A stretch of 5,335 bases of DNA. It comes from Sphingobacteriaceae bacterium. GTDB lineage: Bacteria > Bacteroidota > Bacteroidia > B-17B0 > Aurantibacillaceae. The notes below the pieces were generated by a model. That model ran no database searches. It was not told the origin of the DNA and worked only from the letters and a program-made list of their open reading frames with translations. Shown here piece after piece: positions 1 to 5,335 of this stretch (position 1 is its first letter; each line of letters begins with the position of its first letter). The translations under genes were made by a program, and so were the position numbers. Location: assembly GCA_023251695.1 (NCBI GenBank), contig JAHEYE010000243.1, positions 1-5,335 of the forward strand, in the 5' to 3' direction.

Positions 1-500
1 GCGGTTTGTCCGTTACAGATACTAACCGGTGCTGCGGTAATACTTGGAACGGCACTAATTGTAACAGTCGTTGTTAAGTTAGAAGAACAAGTGGCTATGG
101 TGCCCGCTAAAGTATAAGTCGTAGTAACAGTGGGTGTAACAATGATAGTTCCTGTGGTAGGACCTGTATTCCAAGTATAGGTTGATGCTCCGCTTCCATT
201 CAACGTTGCCGTTTGTCCGGCACAAATAGTAGGGCTGTTAACCGTTAGTGTAGGCCCAGTGATTACTGTAATTATTGATTGGGCCCTGTACGTTTGGCTT
301 GGACAAAAACCAACAGAAACAGTGTAAGTTCCCGGAATTGTATAAACTGATGTTGTGAAAACGCTTCCAAATCCAACGAAGCCTCCTCCGGGATTTTGAT
401 AATACCATCCCATGGCATATCCGGCACTATTGCCTGCATTCAATGTAGCTGAATTATTCACGCATATTGTAACCGCAGGTGTAGCTGTAATGGTTGGGAC
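1..500 (-). repeat. Ig-like/PKD-like module array (residues 515-680, continuing left)
   Basis: Three successive modules begin P-(T/S)-(I/L)-T at residues 516, 597 and 666, and each carries an I-C-x-x-(Q/S) motif with Cys at 527, 607 and 676. Module spacing is about 81 and then 69 residues. Module 2 has the full pattern: PTICAGQTATL, then TYTWNTG, an I-x-V-x-P strand, TTTYTLAGT, and a second Cys (652) before TTTVTI. Module 1 is longer and more diverged (GWYYQNPGGGF replaces TYTW). Such beta-sandwich arrays act as stalks in Bacteroidota surface proteins. The third module is cut by the window edge, so the repeat number is unknown. Confidence 0.75.
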
Positions 501-2042
501 AGCCTGTACAGTGCCTGTTGACCCCGAACCGCCCCTAGTTGCACCGTTTGGAGGAAAATTTGCTGCGATTAATCCATTATTACCCGAAACAATCCCATTT
601 ACGCCTCCGGAAACATTATTTGCTGGCAATGCACCCGTAACTCCTATATAACCACCTCCTCCGCCTGCTCCAGGGCCATAAGCTTCCGAATTTGTACAAC
701 CTCCACCGAAAGCCTGATTAGCTCCTGCGCCACCACGTGCAAAAATCGCAGTTGCCGCGGTTAAGTTAGTTGTACCCACAACATTTAATATAACGGTTCC
801 TCCCCCTCCTCCTCCACTGGCACCTTCTTTTCCGTTACAAAAGCCTCCGTTAATTGGTGGAGTTCCTGCACCACCATCAGCAACAATAGTACCCGCACCT
901 GTTAAATCTCCATAGCATATAATATAAATCATACCCCCGCCATTTCCGGCAGGCGCACCTTGATTGTCGTTCGAGTCCCCTGAACCACCACCTCCACCTA
1001 AAAATATTTTACCTGTGGAATAATCTAATGGCCTTCCACCGAATCCTCCCATGTTACGTCTACCGTCTCCGCCCCAACCTCCTGCGCCGGGTCCAATAGT
1101 ATTTGGATTTTGGTTATTAGAAGAGAAAGAATAACCCCCTCGTCCACCTCCGGAAGAAGTAACAGTCGAAAAACCTGCAGATTCTAAATTCCAGGCCGCA
1201 TTATAACCTGCAACGGGGTTACCATAAGCAATATAGTTAGCAACTACTCCTCCATTTGCTCCACCACCGCCACCTGAATTATGTGATGTTGCTCCGCCGC
1301 CGCCATTAGCAATTGCACCGCGGCAAAAAACACCGGAAAAAGACTTATAAGCGGTTGTGTCTCCGGCAATACTTTCCCCTTTATACCCGCCCTCTGCCGG
1401 TTTTATAGAACCGAATTTATTTGCCGCGGAAATTGTTGAAGCGTTTTCTACACCTCCACCCCGAAACCCTTTTGCATTAACGCTAAAAGAAGGCGTACTA
1501 CTAATTGAAGTGTTTGATAGAGATTCAACTGCCAAGACACCACCCGTAGTACCATTCCATGGAGGACATGTTAAATACCCCACTCCGCTAATTGTTAATG
1601 TAGTGTAGCGAGGTACACGTATTATCTGTGTTTTTCCAACAGACGTATAGTTTTTTGAAATATTACAGTCCAATCCGAGAGAAGTTGGGCTAATTACAGA
1701 ATTCACCTGGGCAAATTCATAATTCCCAGCCTCATTATAATTTGTGACATATCCCATAGAGGTGTCAGCTGGCAGGGTCATTGTTGTGTCAATAAACCAA
1801 GCTTTGCTGGCTCTTACACTTGCTCCTTGCATCTGAATAATCAGAATTAAATCGCCGGCCGAAAAGCCCACAGTACTTCCAACGTTTAGCACAGTAGTAG
1901 CAGCTGCATTTGAAGTTAGGGGAGTATAAATATTTACAATGGTGTTAGCAACGGTGATATTTCCAACGCCGTCTTTTCCTCTTTGTGCGAAAAGCGAAAT
2001 GGTAAATACCGATAGCAAGAACAGGATGTAATGTTTTTTCAT
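1..2042 (-). CDS. Large secreted surface protein with Gly-rich region and Ig-like modules, 5' part (C-terminus beyond window)
   Basis: An uninterrupted frame of 680 codons opens with ATG at 2042-2040 and runs off the left edge. Residues 1-19 look like a type I signal peptide: MKK, a hydrophobic core (YILFLLSVFTISLF), and likely cleavage after Ala19 before Gln20. Residues 30-190 form a Thr/Ser/Val-rich domain containing FSAGDLILIIQMQG (60-73). Residues 246-510 are about one third glycine. From about 514 come Ig/PKD-like modules marked by ICVNNSATL, ICAGQTATL and ICNGQTA. Such modules are typical of very long Bacteroidota surface proteins that often end in a type IX secretion sorting domain; any such domain would lie outside this window. 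The protein is inferred to be exported and extracellular or surface-attached, perhaps an adhesin. No catalytic motif is visible. The ATG is preceded by A-rich DNA (GAATTAAATAGAAA), usual for the phylum, and fits the signal peptide exactly. Export is well supported; the role is unknown. Confidence 0.85.
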   Translation of the reverse strand, partial: MKKHYILFLLSVFTISLFAQRGKDGVGNITVANTIVNIYTPLTSNAAATTVLNVGSTVGFSAGDLILIIQMQGASVRASKAWFIDTTMTLPADTSMGYVTNYNEAGNYEFAQVNSVISPTSLGLDCNISKNYTSVGKTQIIRVPRYTTLTISGVGYLTCPPWNGTTGGVLAVESLSNTSISSTPSFSVNAKGFRGGGVENASTISAANKFGSIKPAEGGYKGESIAGDTTAYKSFSGVFCRGAIANGGGGATSHNSGGGGGANGGVVANYIAYGNPVAGYNAAWNLESAGFSTVTSSGGGRGGYSFSSNNQNPNTIGPGAGGWGGDGRRNMGGFGGRPLDYSTGKIFLGGGGGSGDSNDNQGAPAGNGGGMIYIICYGDLTGAGTIVADGGAGTPPINGGFCNGKEGASGGGGGGTVILNVVGTTNLTAATAIFARGGAGANQAFGGGCTNSEAYGPGAGGGGGYIGVTGALPANNVSGGVNGIVSGNNGLIAANFPPNGATRGGSGSTGTVQAVPTITATPAVTICVNNSATLNAGNSAGYAMGWYYQNPGGGFVGFGSVFTTSVYTIPGTYTVSVGFCPSQTYRAQSIITVITGPTLTVNSPTICAGQTATLNGSGASTYTWNTGPTTGTIIVTPTVTTTYTLAGTIATCSSNLTTTVTISAVPSITAAPVSICNGQT
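513..1307 (-). repeat. Glycine-rich region of the secreted protein (residues 246-510)
   Basis: By hand count, about 84 of the 265 residues are glycine, often in runs of 4-6. The segment is not pure low complexity. Gly clusters alternate with short beta-type stretches in a loosely repeated unit: GNGGGMIYIICYGDL...IVADGGAG (366-393), GGGGGGTVILNVV...IFARGGAG (410-440) and GAGGGGGYIGV (458-468). The spacing suggests a repetitive beta-fold with Gly-rich turns rather than disorder, but that is inference. Cysteines at 376, 402 and 449 fall in or next to these units. Confidence 0.7.
1986..2042 (-). other. Signal peptide coding segment (residues 1-19)
   Basis: Residues 1-19 have the classical layout: positively charged MKKH, an uninterrupted hydrophobic stretch ILFLLSVFTISLF, and a small residue (Ala19) before Gln20, a common mature N-terminus in Bacteroidota. 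There is no Cys next to the cleavage point, so this is not a lipoprotein signal. The boundary is judged by eye. Confidence 0.8.
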
Positions 2043-2152
2043 TTTCTATTTAATTCAAAAATGGGTTTTACTAAGACTCTAATTTAGCGAAAATTCCTCT
2101 AAAACCATTTTACCGTTAGTCATTTTTTGGGCTGTTCACTCAATAAAAAACC

Positions 2153-2172
2153 CTATACTTAACTATACGTAA
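2153..2172. repeat. Tandem decamer, two copies, upstream of the secreted-protein gene
   Basis: Two directly adjacent 10-base units, ctatacttaa and ctatacgtaa, differ at one position. They lie about 110 bases upstream of the start codon at 2042, in the gap between that gene and the terminator. A ten-base period could put two protein contacts on one face of the helix, so an operator is possible. Chance is also possible in AT-rich DNA. Confidence 0.35.
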
Positions 2173-2237
2173 GACGACCTTTATCCGTTGGGTTCTTGGG
2201 GACTAAATAAAATGGAATTAAAAGGGTAGCTAAACTT

Positions 2238-2268
2238 AAAAAAACAAAAAAGTCCCCTAATAGAGGAC
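2238..2268 (-). terminator. Rho-independent-type terminator after the 145-residue gene
   Basis: On the minus strand a hairpin with 7-base arms (gtcctct / aggggac, one A-C mismatch, 3-base loop) occupies 2268-2252. It is followed immediately by a T-rich tract (ttttttgttttttt) at 2251-2238. It begins 57 bases beyond the stop codon ending at 2325 and lies well upstream of the secreted-protein gene, separating the two transcription units. On the plus strand the same hairpin is followed by g and five Ts, so it could work weakly in both directions, although no plus-strand gene is seen. Confidence 0.75.
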
Positions 2269-2285
2269 GTTTTTGATCCAAAGCA

Positions 2286-2320
2286 AAATTGCTTAACCCT
2301 TAATTATAACAAATTGCTTA
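2286..2320. repeat. Direct repeat of a 10-mer just downstream of the 145-residue gene
   Basis: The 10-mer aaattgctta occurs at 2286-2295 and again at 2311-2320, 25 bases apart. The first copy overlaps the short palindrome gcaaaattgc. It lies between the stop codon at 2325 and the terminator hairpin at 2268. No function is apparent. Confidence 0.3.
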
Positions 2321-2324
2321 TTTT

Positions 2325-2762
2325 TTAGTTTAATTTGAAAGGAGGAATTTTACCCTCATTCATTAACTGAACGCTTTTCTTTTTATGCTCTTCAAAATTT
2401 CCGAAGGCTAAAGCGTCTAACATTTCTTTTTTGGTCATGTTTGGATTACCAAACTGCTTACGGATTTCTTCCTCGCACCGCTCAACATACTTCTCAAACT
2501 TAACGGGCGCCCACAAATATTCTTTCTTAACGGCTTCTTTATCAAATTTAAATTCCTCCGGTAAACCACCTTCAATTTTTGATTTGATATCCAAACCTTC
2601 GTAGCTTTTTGGCAACTGGCGGTTATCAAATAAAAATGGTTTTGAAATCATAATGACATGCTTCTTTCTCTTGGGATCGATCATAGATAATCCTTCGATG
2701 CGCAAACCTTTTTTCTTAAGGCCGTTAAATTTGCTTTCAAAGCTTTTAAGTATCTCAAACAT
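2325..2762 (-). CDS. Hypothetical Lys-rich 145-residue protein
   Basis: A complete frame runs from ATG (2762-2760) to TAA (2327-2325). I do not recognise the family. The protein is short and highly charged: about 31 Lys+Arg against 23 Asp+Glu by hand count, so clearly basic. It has no signal peptide or membrane segment and is probably cytoplasmic. The N-terminal third (FNGLKKKGLRIEGLSMIDPKRKKHVIMISKPFLF in two adjoining stretches, residues 12-45) looks like beta strands separated by a basic loop. Residues 74-135 look alpha-helical (VKFEKYVERCEEEIRKQFG, then TKKEMLDALAFGNFEEHKKK). The tail is Pro/Lys (IPPFKLN). A single Cys lies at about 94. The coding bias and clean terminator support a real gene. 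It lies 194 bases after the ligase gene, so read-through transcription is possible, but the gap can also hold its own promoter. TAACTTTA at 2789-2782 is one base from the phylum's TAnnTTTG -7 element; no good -33 TTG is seen. Function unknown. Confidence 0.75.
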   Translation of the reverse strand: MFEILKSFESKFNGLKKKGLRIEGLSMIDPKRKKHVIMISKPFLFDNRQLPKSYEGLDIKSKIEGGLPEEFKFDKEAVKKEYLWAPVKFEKYVERCEEEIRKQFGNPNMTKKEMLDALAFGNFEEHKKKSVQLMNEGKIPPFKLN

Positions 2763-2911
2763 AGTTTATAAAGTGGGATTGTAAAGTTACTAACAAATCC
2801 TGTTAATAATTAGGGCTTTTAGACGAAGCTCGCTTTTCATAGACAGAAAAAATAGTTGAAATAGTGTTGCTAAGCTGTTCACAAGGGGTTAATCACGTCT
2901 TAATAAAATTA

Positions 2912-2926
2912 TAAATCATTGATTTA
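2912..2926. other. AT-rich palindrome downstream of the ligase gene
   Basis: Positions 2912-2926 read taaatca-t-tgattta, a perfect inverted repeat with 7-base arms around one central base. It begins 31 bases after the ligase stop codon. It could be a weak 3' end hairpin or a dyad binding site, but it has no GC-rich stem and only an interrupted T tract (taattttatt) beyond it on the minus strand. Confidence 0.3.
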
Positions 2927-2956
2927 CAATAAATTACTGGTTAATATAGTCAGTGT

Positions 2957-5335
2957 TTATTTCTTTGAAGCTGAGGCGATTCGCTTCTTCCCAAAATCAA
3001 GAATTGAATCGATGAATTCGTATGGCTTATAGTGGTTTAAGGCCGCCTGATGGTATATACATGTTGCGGGCGTCATGCCCGGTAAAGAATTTACTTCTAT
3101 AAAAATTACTTCGATTTTATTGCTGTCAAAAATCCTAACGAAAGCATCAATCCTGCAATAGCCAATAACGCCCAATGCTTTTGCCGCTTTACCTAATGCT
3201 TCTTTTACTTTATCAGAAATTTGCTGTCGCTCTTTTGGATTTGTTGAATATCTAGCGGGTGTAATGTTTTGTCCTTGTCCGGCTAAAAATTTTTCTTCAA
3301 GACTTAAAATATCCCCCTCGGCTAAAGCCTCAGACGCTTCAAATACTTCGTATTCTAATTCGCCTTTGGAATTAAACTTAGTAAGCATTCCTCCCGTAAT
3401 TTCTAAAAAATGTTTTGCGTTATTTTCTAAAATCAATTCTTCAACTAATATTAATTGTTTTTGTGGAAATTCCTCTTTTGGTTTTATATGTAATGTTTCA
3501 GCCGCTTTTGCATCTAACTCTTCGCCTATTCTAAACATTAATGTTGCAAACGCATCAAACTCATCAAACGTTTTTATTTTTTTAACCGCACTACTACAGC
3601 CGTCATCAACAGGCTTTGCTATGAATGGATATTTATAATCACTCTGAAGAGTTTTCTTCAATTCTTCTTTTTTATTCTTCCAATCCGTTGCGGTAATTAA
3701 CATGTGTTTTGCAACAAGTAAACCGTTTTTCATTAAGATCTCGTTAGTCCGGTATTTATCAATTGTAATCTCAGAGCTTGATTTATCAGAACCATTATAA
3801 GATAATCCTACATGCTCTAATTTTTCTTGCACTGAACCATCTTCGCCCGGACGGCCATGCAATGCAATAAAAACCTGACTAACTTCTTTCGCTAAATCCT
3901 TATATGATAATAATTGCGGCGCTTGTAAATTATTTAACGATGCATATTTTTCAGTTATAGTTTTGCATTCGTTTAAGATTTGTTTGATGATAGGATGTAC
4001 TTTATACGAATTCATTTTTTCCTTTATGTCATCCGCATTATCTTTTAATAAAAGATTAATGGGAATTTTATACATCAAATGATTATCGTGATCGCCTGTT
4101 AAGAAAACTGGAATTGGTGCATATTTTTCTGATGAAGCTAATTTCTCATAAATATTTCTTCCGCTTTCAACAGAAATATGTCTTTCAGAAGAATAACCTC
4201 CCAAAATAACTGCGATTTTAATTTTATTAGCACCCGCATTTTTTTCGTGACTAATATCATCATCTAATTGTTTTAAAAGATGGCTATAATTTGTTGCACC
4301 TTTCATATTCCTAATTCGTTTTGCTAAAGATGTGCGGATTATAAAAGTTAGGAATTGAGATGGGTTTAACCCAATTTCGGCTGCCTGATGAAAGAAGAAC
4401 GAGGAAGGCATCATTCCGGAAGTTGTATTCGGGTCGTTCAAAAATATTTTTCCTTCTTTGCTCAGGAAACCGTCAATTCTTGCGTACACATCAAAATTTA
4501 ATTCATAAAATAATTTCTCGCAATCTTTCCGTATTGCGTTTATTTGTTCTTCAGGTAAATCAATTGGGGTGATCTTCCGCGACAAGCCCGGCATGTATTT
4601 GCTTCTGTAGTCAAATAATTCTTTTCCTTTTCTTATCTCTGTCGGAGGCAGAGCAACAGCTTTCCCTTTTTCATCTTCAATTACTATACAGCTGAATTCT
4701 TTTCCTTCAATAAATCCTTCTATTAATACGGTACTCTCCCCATCCAAACTTTCTGCAACAATTCCTTCTTTTGATTTTAGCTCCGCATTAAAAACCTCGA
4801 TTAAGGTATTTGGACTGTAAACAATTTTTCCGGCATCAATACGTATTGGCATTCCGATTCCTTCACGGATATCGGTAAGATGACGAACATATTCGATCTT
4901 TCCCTCTTCATCCAATTTATTCCATTCACCGGCATCCACCCATTTAGTAAAAAGTGCTTTTTCAACGGCCGACATAAAATCGAATTCACTGTCTTTACTT
5001 AAAATTGTTACGCCGATAGATGAGCCCTGGTTAGCAGGCTTAATAACAATTGGAAAACCAATTTCTTTTTTTGCTTTATCCCAAACGCCTTTGCAGTTTC
5101 CGTTAATCCAATCGTTTCTGTCTATCGTAAAAAATGGCGGTGAATTAAATCCGGCCTTCACCATTAAATTTTTTTGAACCGCTTTATCGATACCAATTGC
5201 AGAAGGTAAAACTCCGGAACCCGAATAAGGGATGCTCAAATATTCGAATAAGCCCTGGATTCTTCCATCTTCCCCATATGGACCATGCAAGCATAGAAAT
5301 GCAAAATCAATTAAATTTTTTAGTTCGTCAACGCT
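2957..5335 (-). CDS. Tandem (two-unit) D-alanine-D-alanine ligase-like ATP-grasp protein, 5' end beyond window
   Basis: The frame is open from the right edge (first codon AGC, Ser, at 5335-5333) to TAA at 2959-2957, giving 792 residues. The TTG at 5290-5288 lies inside the conserved LHGPYGEDG motif, so it is an internal Leu and not the start. Unit 1 (residues 1 to about 340) lacks its N-terminus and has HGPYGEDG (17-24), KPANQGSSIG (99-108), VLIEGFIEG (203-211), FDYRSKY (241-247), ARID (285-288) and NDPNTTSG (300-307). A linker at 341-370 leads to unit 2 (371-792): AVILGGYSSERHIS (375-388), LHGRPGEDG (492-500), KPVDDGCSS (574-582), EEKF (680-683), CRID (727-730) and IEVNSLPGMT (746-755). Usual Ddl enzymes are about 310-370 residues with one unit. 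They join two D-Ala using ATP and Mg in the cytoplasm, for peptidoglycan. Unit 2 has Phe and Cys at positions where E. coli DdlB has Tyr216 and Ser150. Membership of the superfamily is firm; the substrates are not. Confidence 0.9.
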   Translation of the reverse strand, partial: SVDELKNLIDFAFLCLHGPYGEDGRIQGLFEYLSIPYSGSGVLPSAIGIDKAVQKNLMVKAGFNSPPFFTIDRNDWINGNCKGVWDKAKKEIGFPIVIKPANQGSSIGVTILSKDSEFDFMSAVEKALFTKWVDAGEWNKLDEEGKIEYVRHLTDIREGIGMPIRIDAGKIVYSPNTLIEVFNAELKSKEGIVAESLDGESTVLIEGFIEGKEFSCIVIEDEKGKAVALPPTEIRKGKELFDYRSKYMPGLSRKITPIDLPEEQINAIRKDCEKLFYELNFDVYARIDGFLSKEGKIFLNDPNTTSGMMPSSFFFHQAAEIGLNPSQFLTFIIRTSLAKRIRNMKGATNYSHLLKQLDDDISHEKNAGANKIKIAVILGGYSSERHISVESGRNIYEKLASSEKYAPIPVFLTGDHDNHLMYKIPINLLLKDNADDIKEKMNSYKVHPIIKQILNECKTITEKYASLNNLQAPQLLSYKDLAKEVSQVFIALHGRPGEDGSVQEKLEHVGLSYNGSDKSSSEITIDKYRTNEILMKNGLLVAKHMLITATDWKNKKEELKKTLQSDYKYPFIAKPVDDGCSSAVKKIKTFDEFDAFATLMFRIGEELDAKAAETLHIKPKEEFPQKQLILVEELILENNAKHFLEITGGMLTKFNSKGELEYEVFEASEALAEGDILSLEEKFLAGQGQNITPARYSTNPKERQQISDKVKEALGKAAKALGVIGYCRIDAFVRIFDSNKIEVIFIEVNSLPGMTPATCIYHQAALNHYKPYEFIDSILDFGKKRIASASKK
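2960..4225 (-). other. C-terminal Ddl-like unit of the tandem ligase
   Basis: Residues 371-792 form a complete unit of 422 residues, longer than a typical Ddl. It starts with the nucleating GGYSSERHIS (Glu384 matches DdlB E15). Extra helical sequence (about 410-485) follows before LHGRPGEDG. IDK (525-527) supplies a Lys at the adenine-side position. Arg728, Asp730, Glu747 and Asn749 match DdlB R255, D257, E270 and N272, so Mg-ATP chemistry should be intact. The two specificity positions differ: Cys580 for Ser150 and Phe683 for Tyr216. The KPVDDGCSSAV loop also lacks the Gly of the usual SS(V/I)G. Confidence 0.8.
4316..5335 (-). other. N-terminal Ddl-like unit of the tandem ligase (partial)
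   Basis: Residues 1 to about 340 hold the central and C-terminal Ddl subdomains. The ATP-loop Lys and Ser (K99, S105 in KPANQGSS) and the omega-loop DYRSKY with Lys246-Tyr247 match E. coli DdlB K144, S150, K215 and Y216. The last motif reads LNDPNTTSGMMP where DdlB has LLEANTSPGMTS: the metal ligand Glu is Asp301, Asn303 is kept, and the Pro before the conserved Gly is Ser. About 94 residues separate the ATP-loop from VLIEGFIEG, roughly three times the usual distance. The subdomain carrying the N-terminal catalytic Glu lies outside the window. Boundaries are set by eye. Confidence 0.75.

Noticed and set aside
412..651. Plus-strand open frame of 79 codons
   Set aside because: It lies wholly inside the minus-strand secreted-protein gene and reads the complement of its Gly-rich and Ig-like codons, giving artificial Pro/Ala-rich protein.
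1357..1608. Plus-strand open frame of 83 codons
   Set aside because: It is antisense to the same secreted-protein gene; composition is explained by the coding strand opposite.
2056..2063. Possible -7 promoter element (CATTTTTG on the minus strand) before the secreted-protein gene
   Set aside because: It is one base off TAnnTTTG but only 13 bases before the ATG and has no -33 TTG at the expected distance, so I do not call it.
2435..2629. Second minus-strand frame inside the 145-residue gene
   Set aside because: It is fully contained in another frame of that gene, which has the better start and stop and an adjacent terminator.
2815..2837. Short inverted repeat aagc-tc-gctt in the gap upstream of the 145-residue gene
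   Set aside because: The arms are only 4 bases with a 2-base loop, which cannot form a stable hairpin, and there is no T tract.
3264..3638. Plus-strand open frame of 124 codons
   Set aside because: It is antisense to the C-terminal ligase unit, over conserved catalytic motifs; its Ser/Asn/Phe-rich product has no recognisable features.
4360..4572. Plus-strand open frame of 70 codons
   Set aside because: It is antisense to the conserved RID and metal-binding motifs of the N-terminal ligase unit.
4801..4989. Minus-strand frame of 62 codons in another phase
   Set aside because: It overlaps the ligase insertion region in a different frame and is a shadow of that coding sequence.
5288..5290. TTG as start codon of the ligase gene
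   Set aside because: It encodes Leu directly before the conserved HGPYGEDG motif, and the frame stays open with sensible Ddl-like sequence (DFAFLCLHG) to the window edge; the true start is outside.

Overview
The window reads as AT-rich Bacteroidota (Cytophaga/Flavobacteria/Sphingobacteria-type) chromosome. Three things point that way. A secreted protein has a Gly-rich region followed by Ig-like 'IC-x-GQTATL' modules of the kind found in giant gliding/type IX-secreted surface proteins. Start codons are preceded by A-rich DNA rather than a Shine-Dalgarno sequence. No gene overlaps another. Genus or family cannot be fixed from the sequence alone.

All three genes lie on the minus strand, so the transcriptional order runs right to left. 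(1) 5335-2957 is the 3' part of a long gene encoding two D-Ala-D-Ala-ligase-like ATP-grasp units in one polypeptide. It is open at the right edge, so its start lies outside the window. (2) 2762-2325 is a small, lysine-rich, cytoplasmic-looking protein of 145 residues that I do not recognise. It is followed by a strong hairpin/T-tract terminator at 2268-2238. (3) 2042-1 is the 5' part of a large secreted protein with a signal peptide, an N-terminal domain, a Gly-rich region of about 265 residues and Ig-like modules running off the left edge. The two gaps (2763-2956 and 2043-2324) hold no RNA gene or small ORF that I can support. They contain the terminator, a short AT-rich palindrome, two short repeats and probably the promoters.

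The most interesting locus is the tandem ligase. Its C-terminal unit keeps the catalytic framework but has Phe where the omega-loop Tyr of normal D-Ala-D-Ala ligases sits, and Cys in place of the partner Ser. Its N-terminal unit keeps the normal Ser/Tyr pair but has an altered C-terminal metal-binding motif and a large insertion. This suggests the two halves have diverged in function. The three genes show no obvious shared pathway: one is cell-wall or dipeptide related, one unknown, one surface-exposed.
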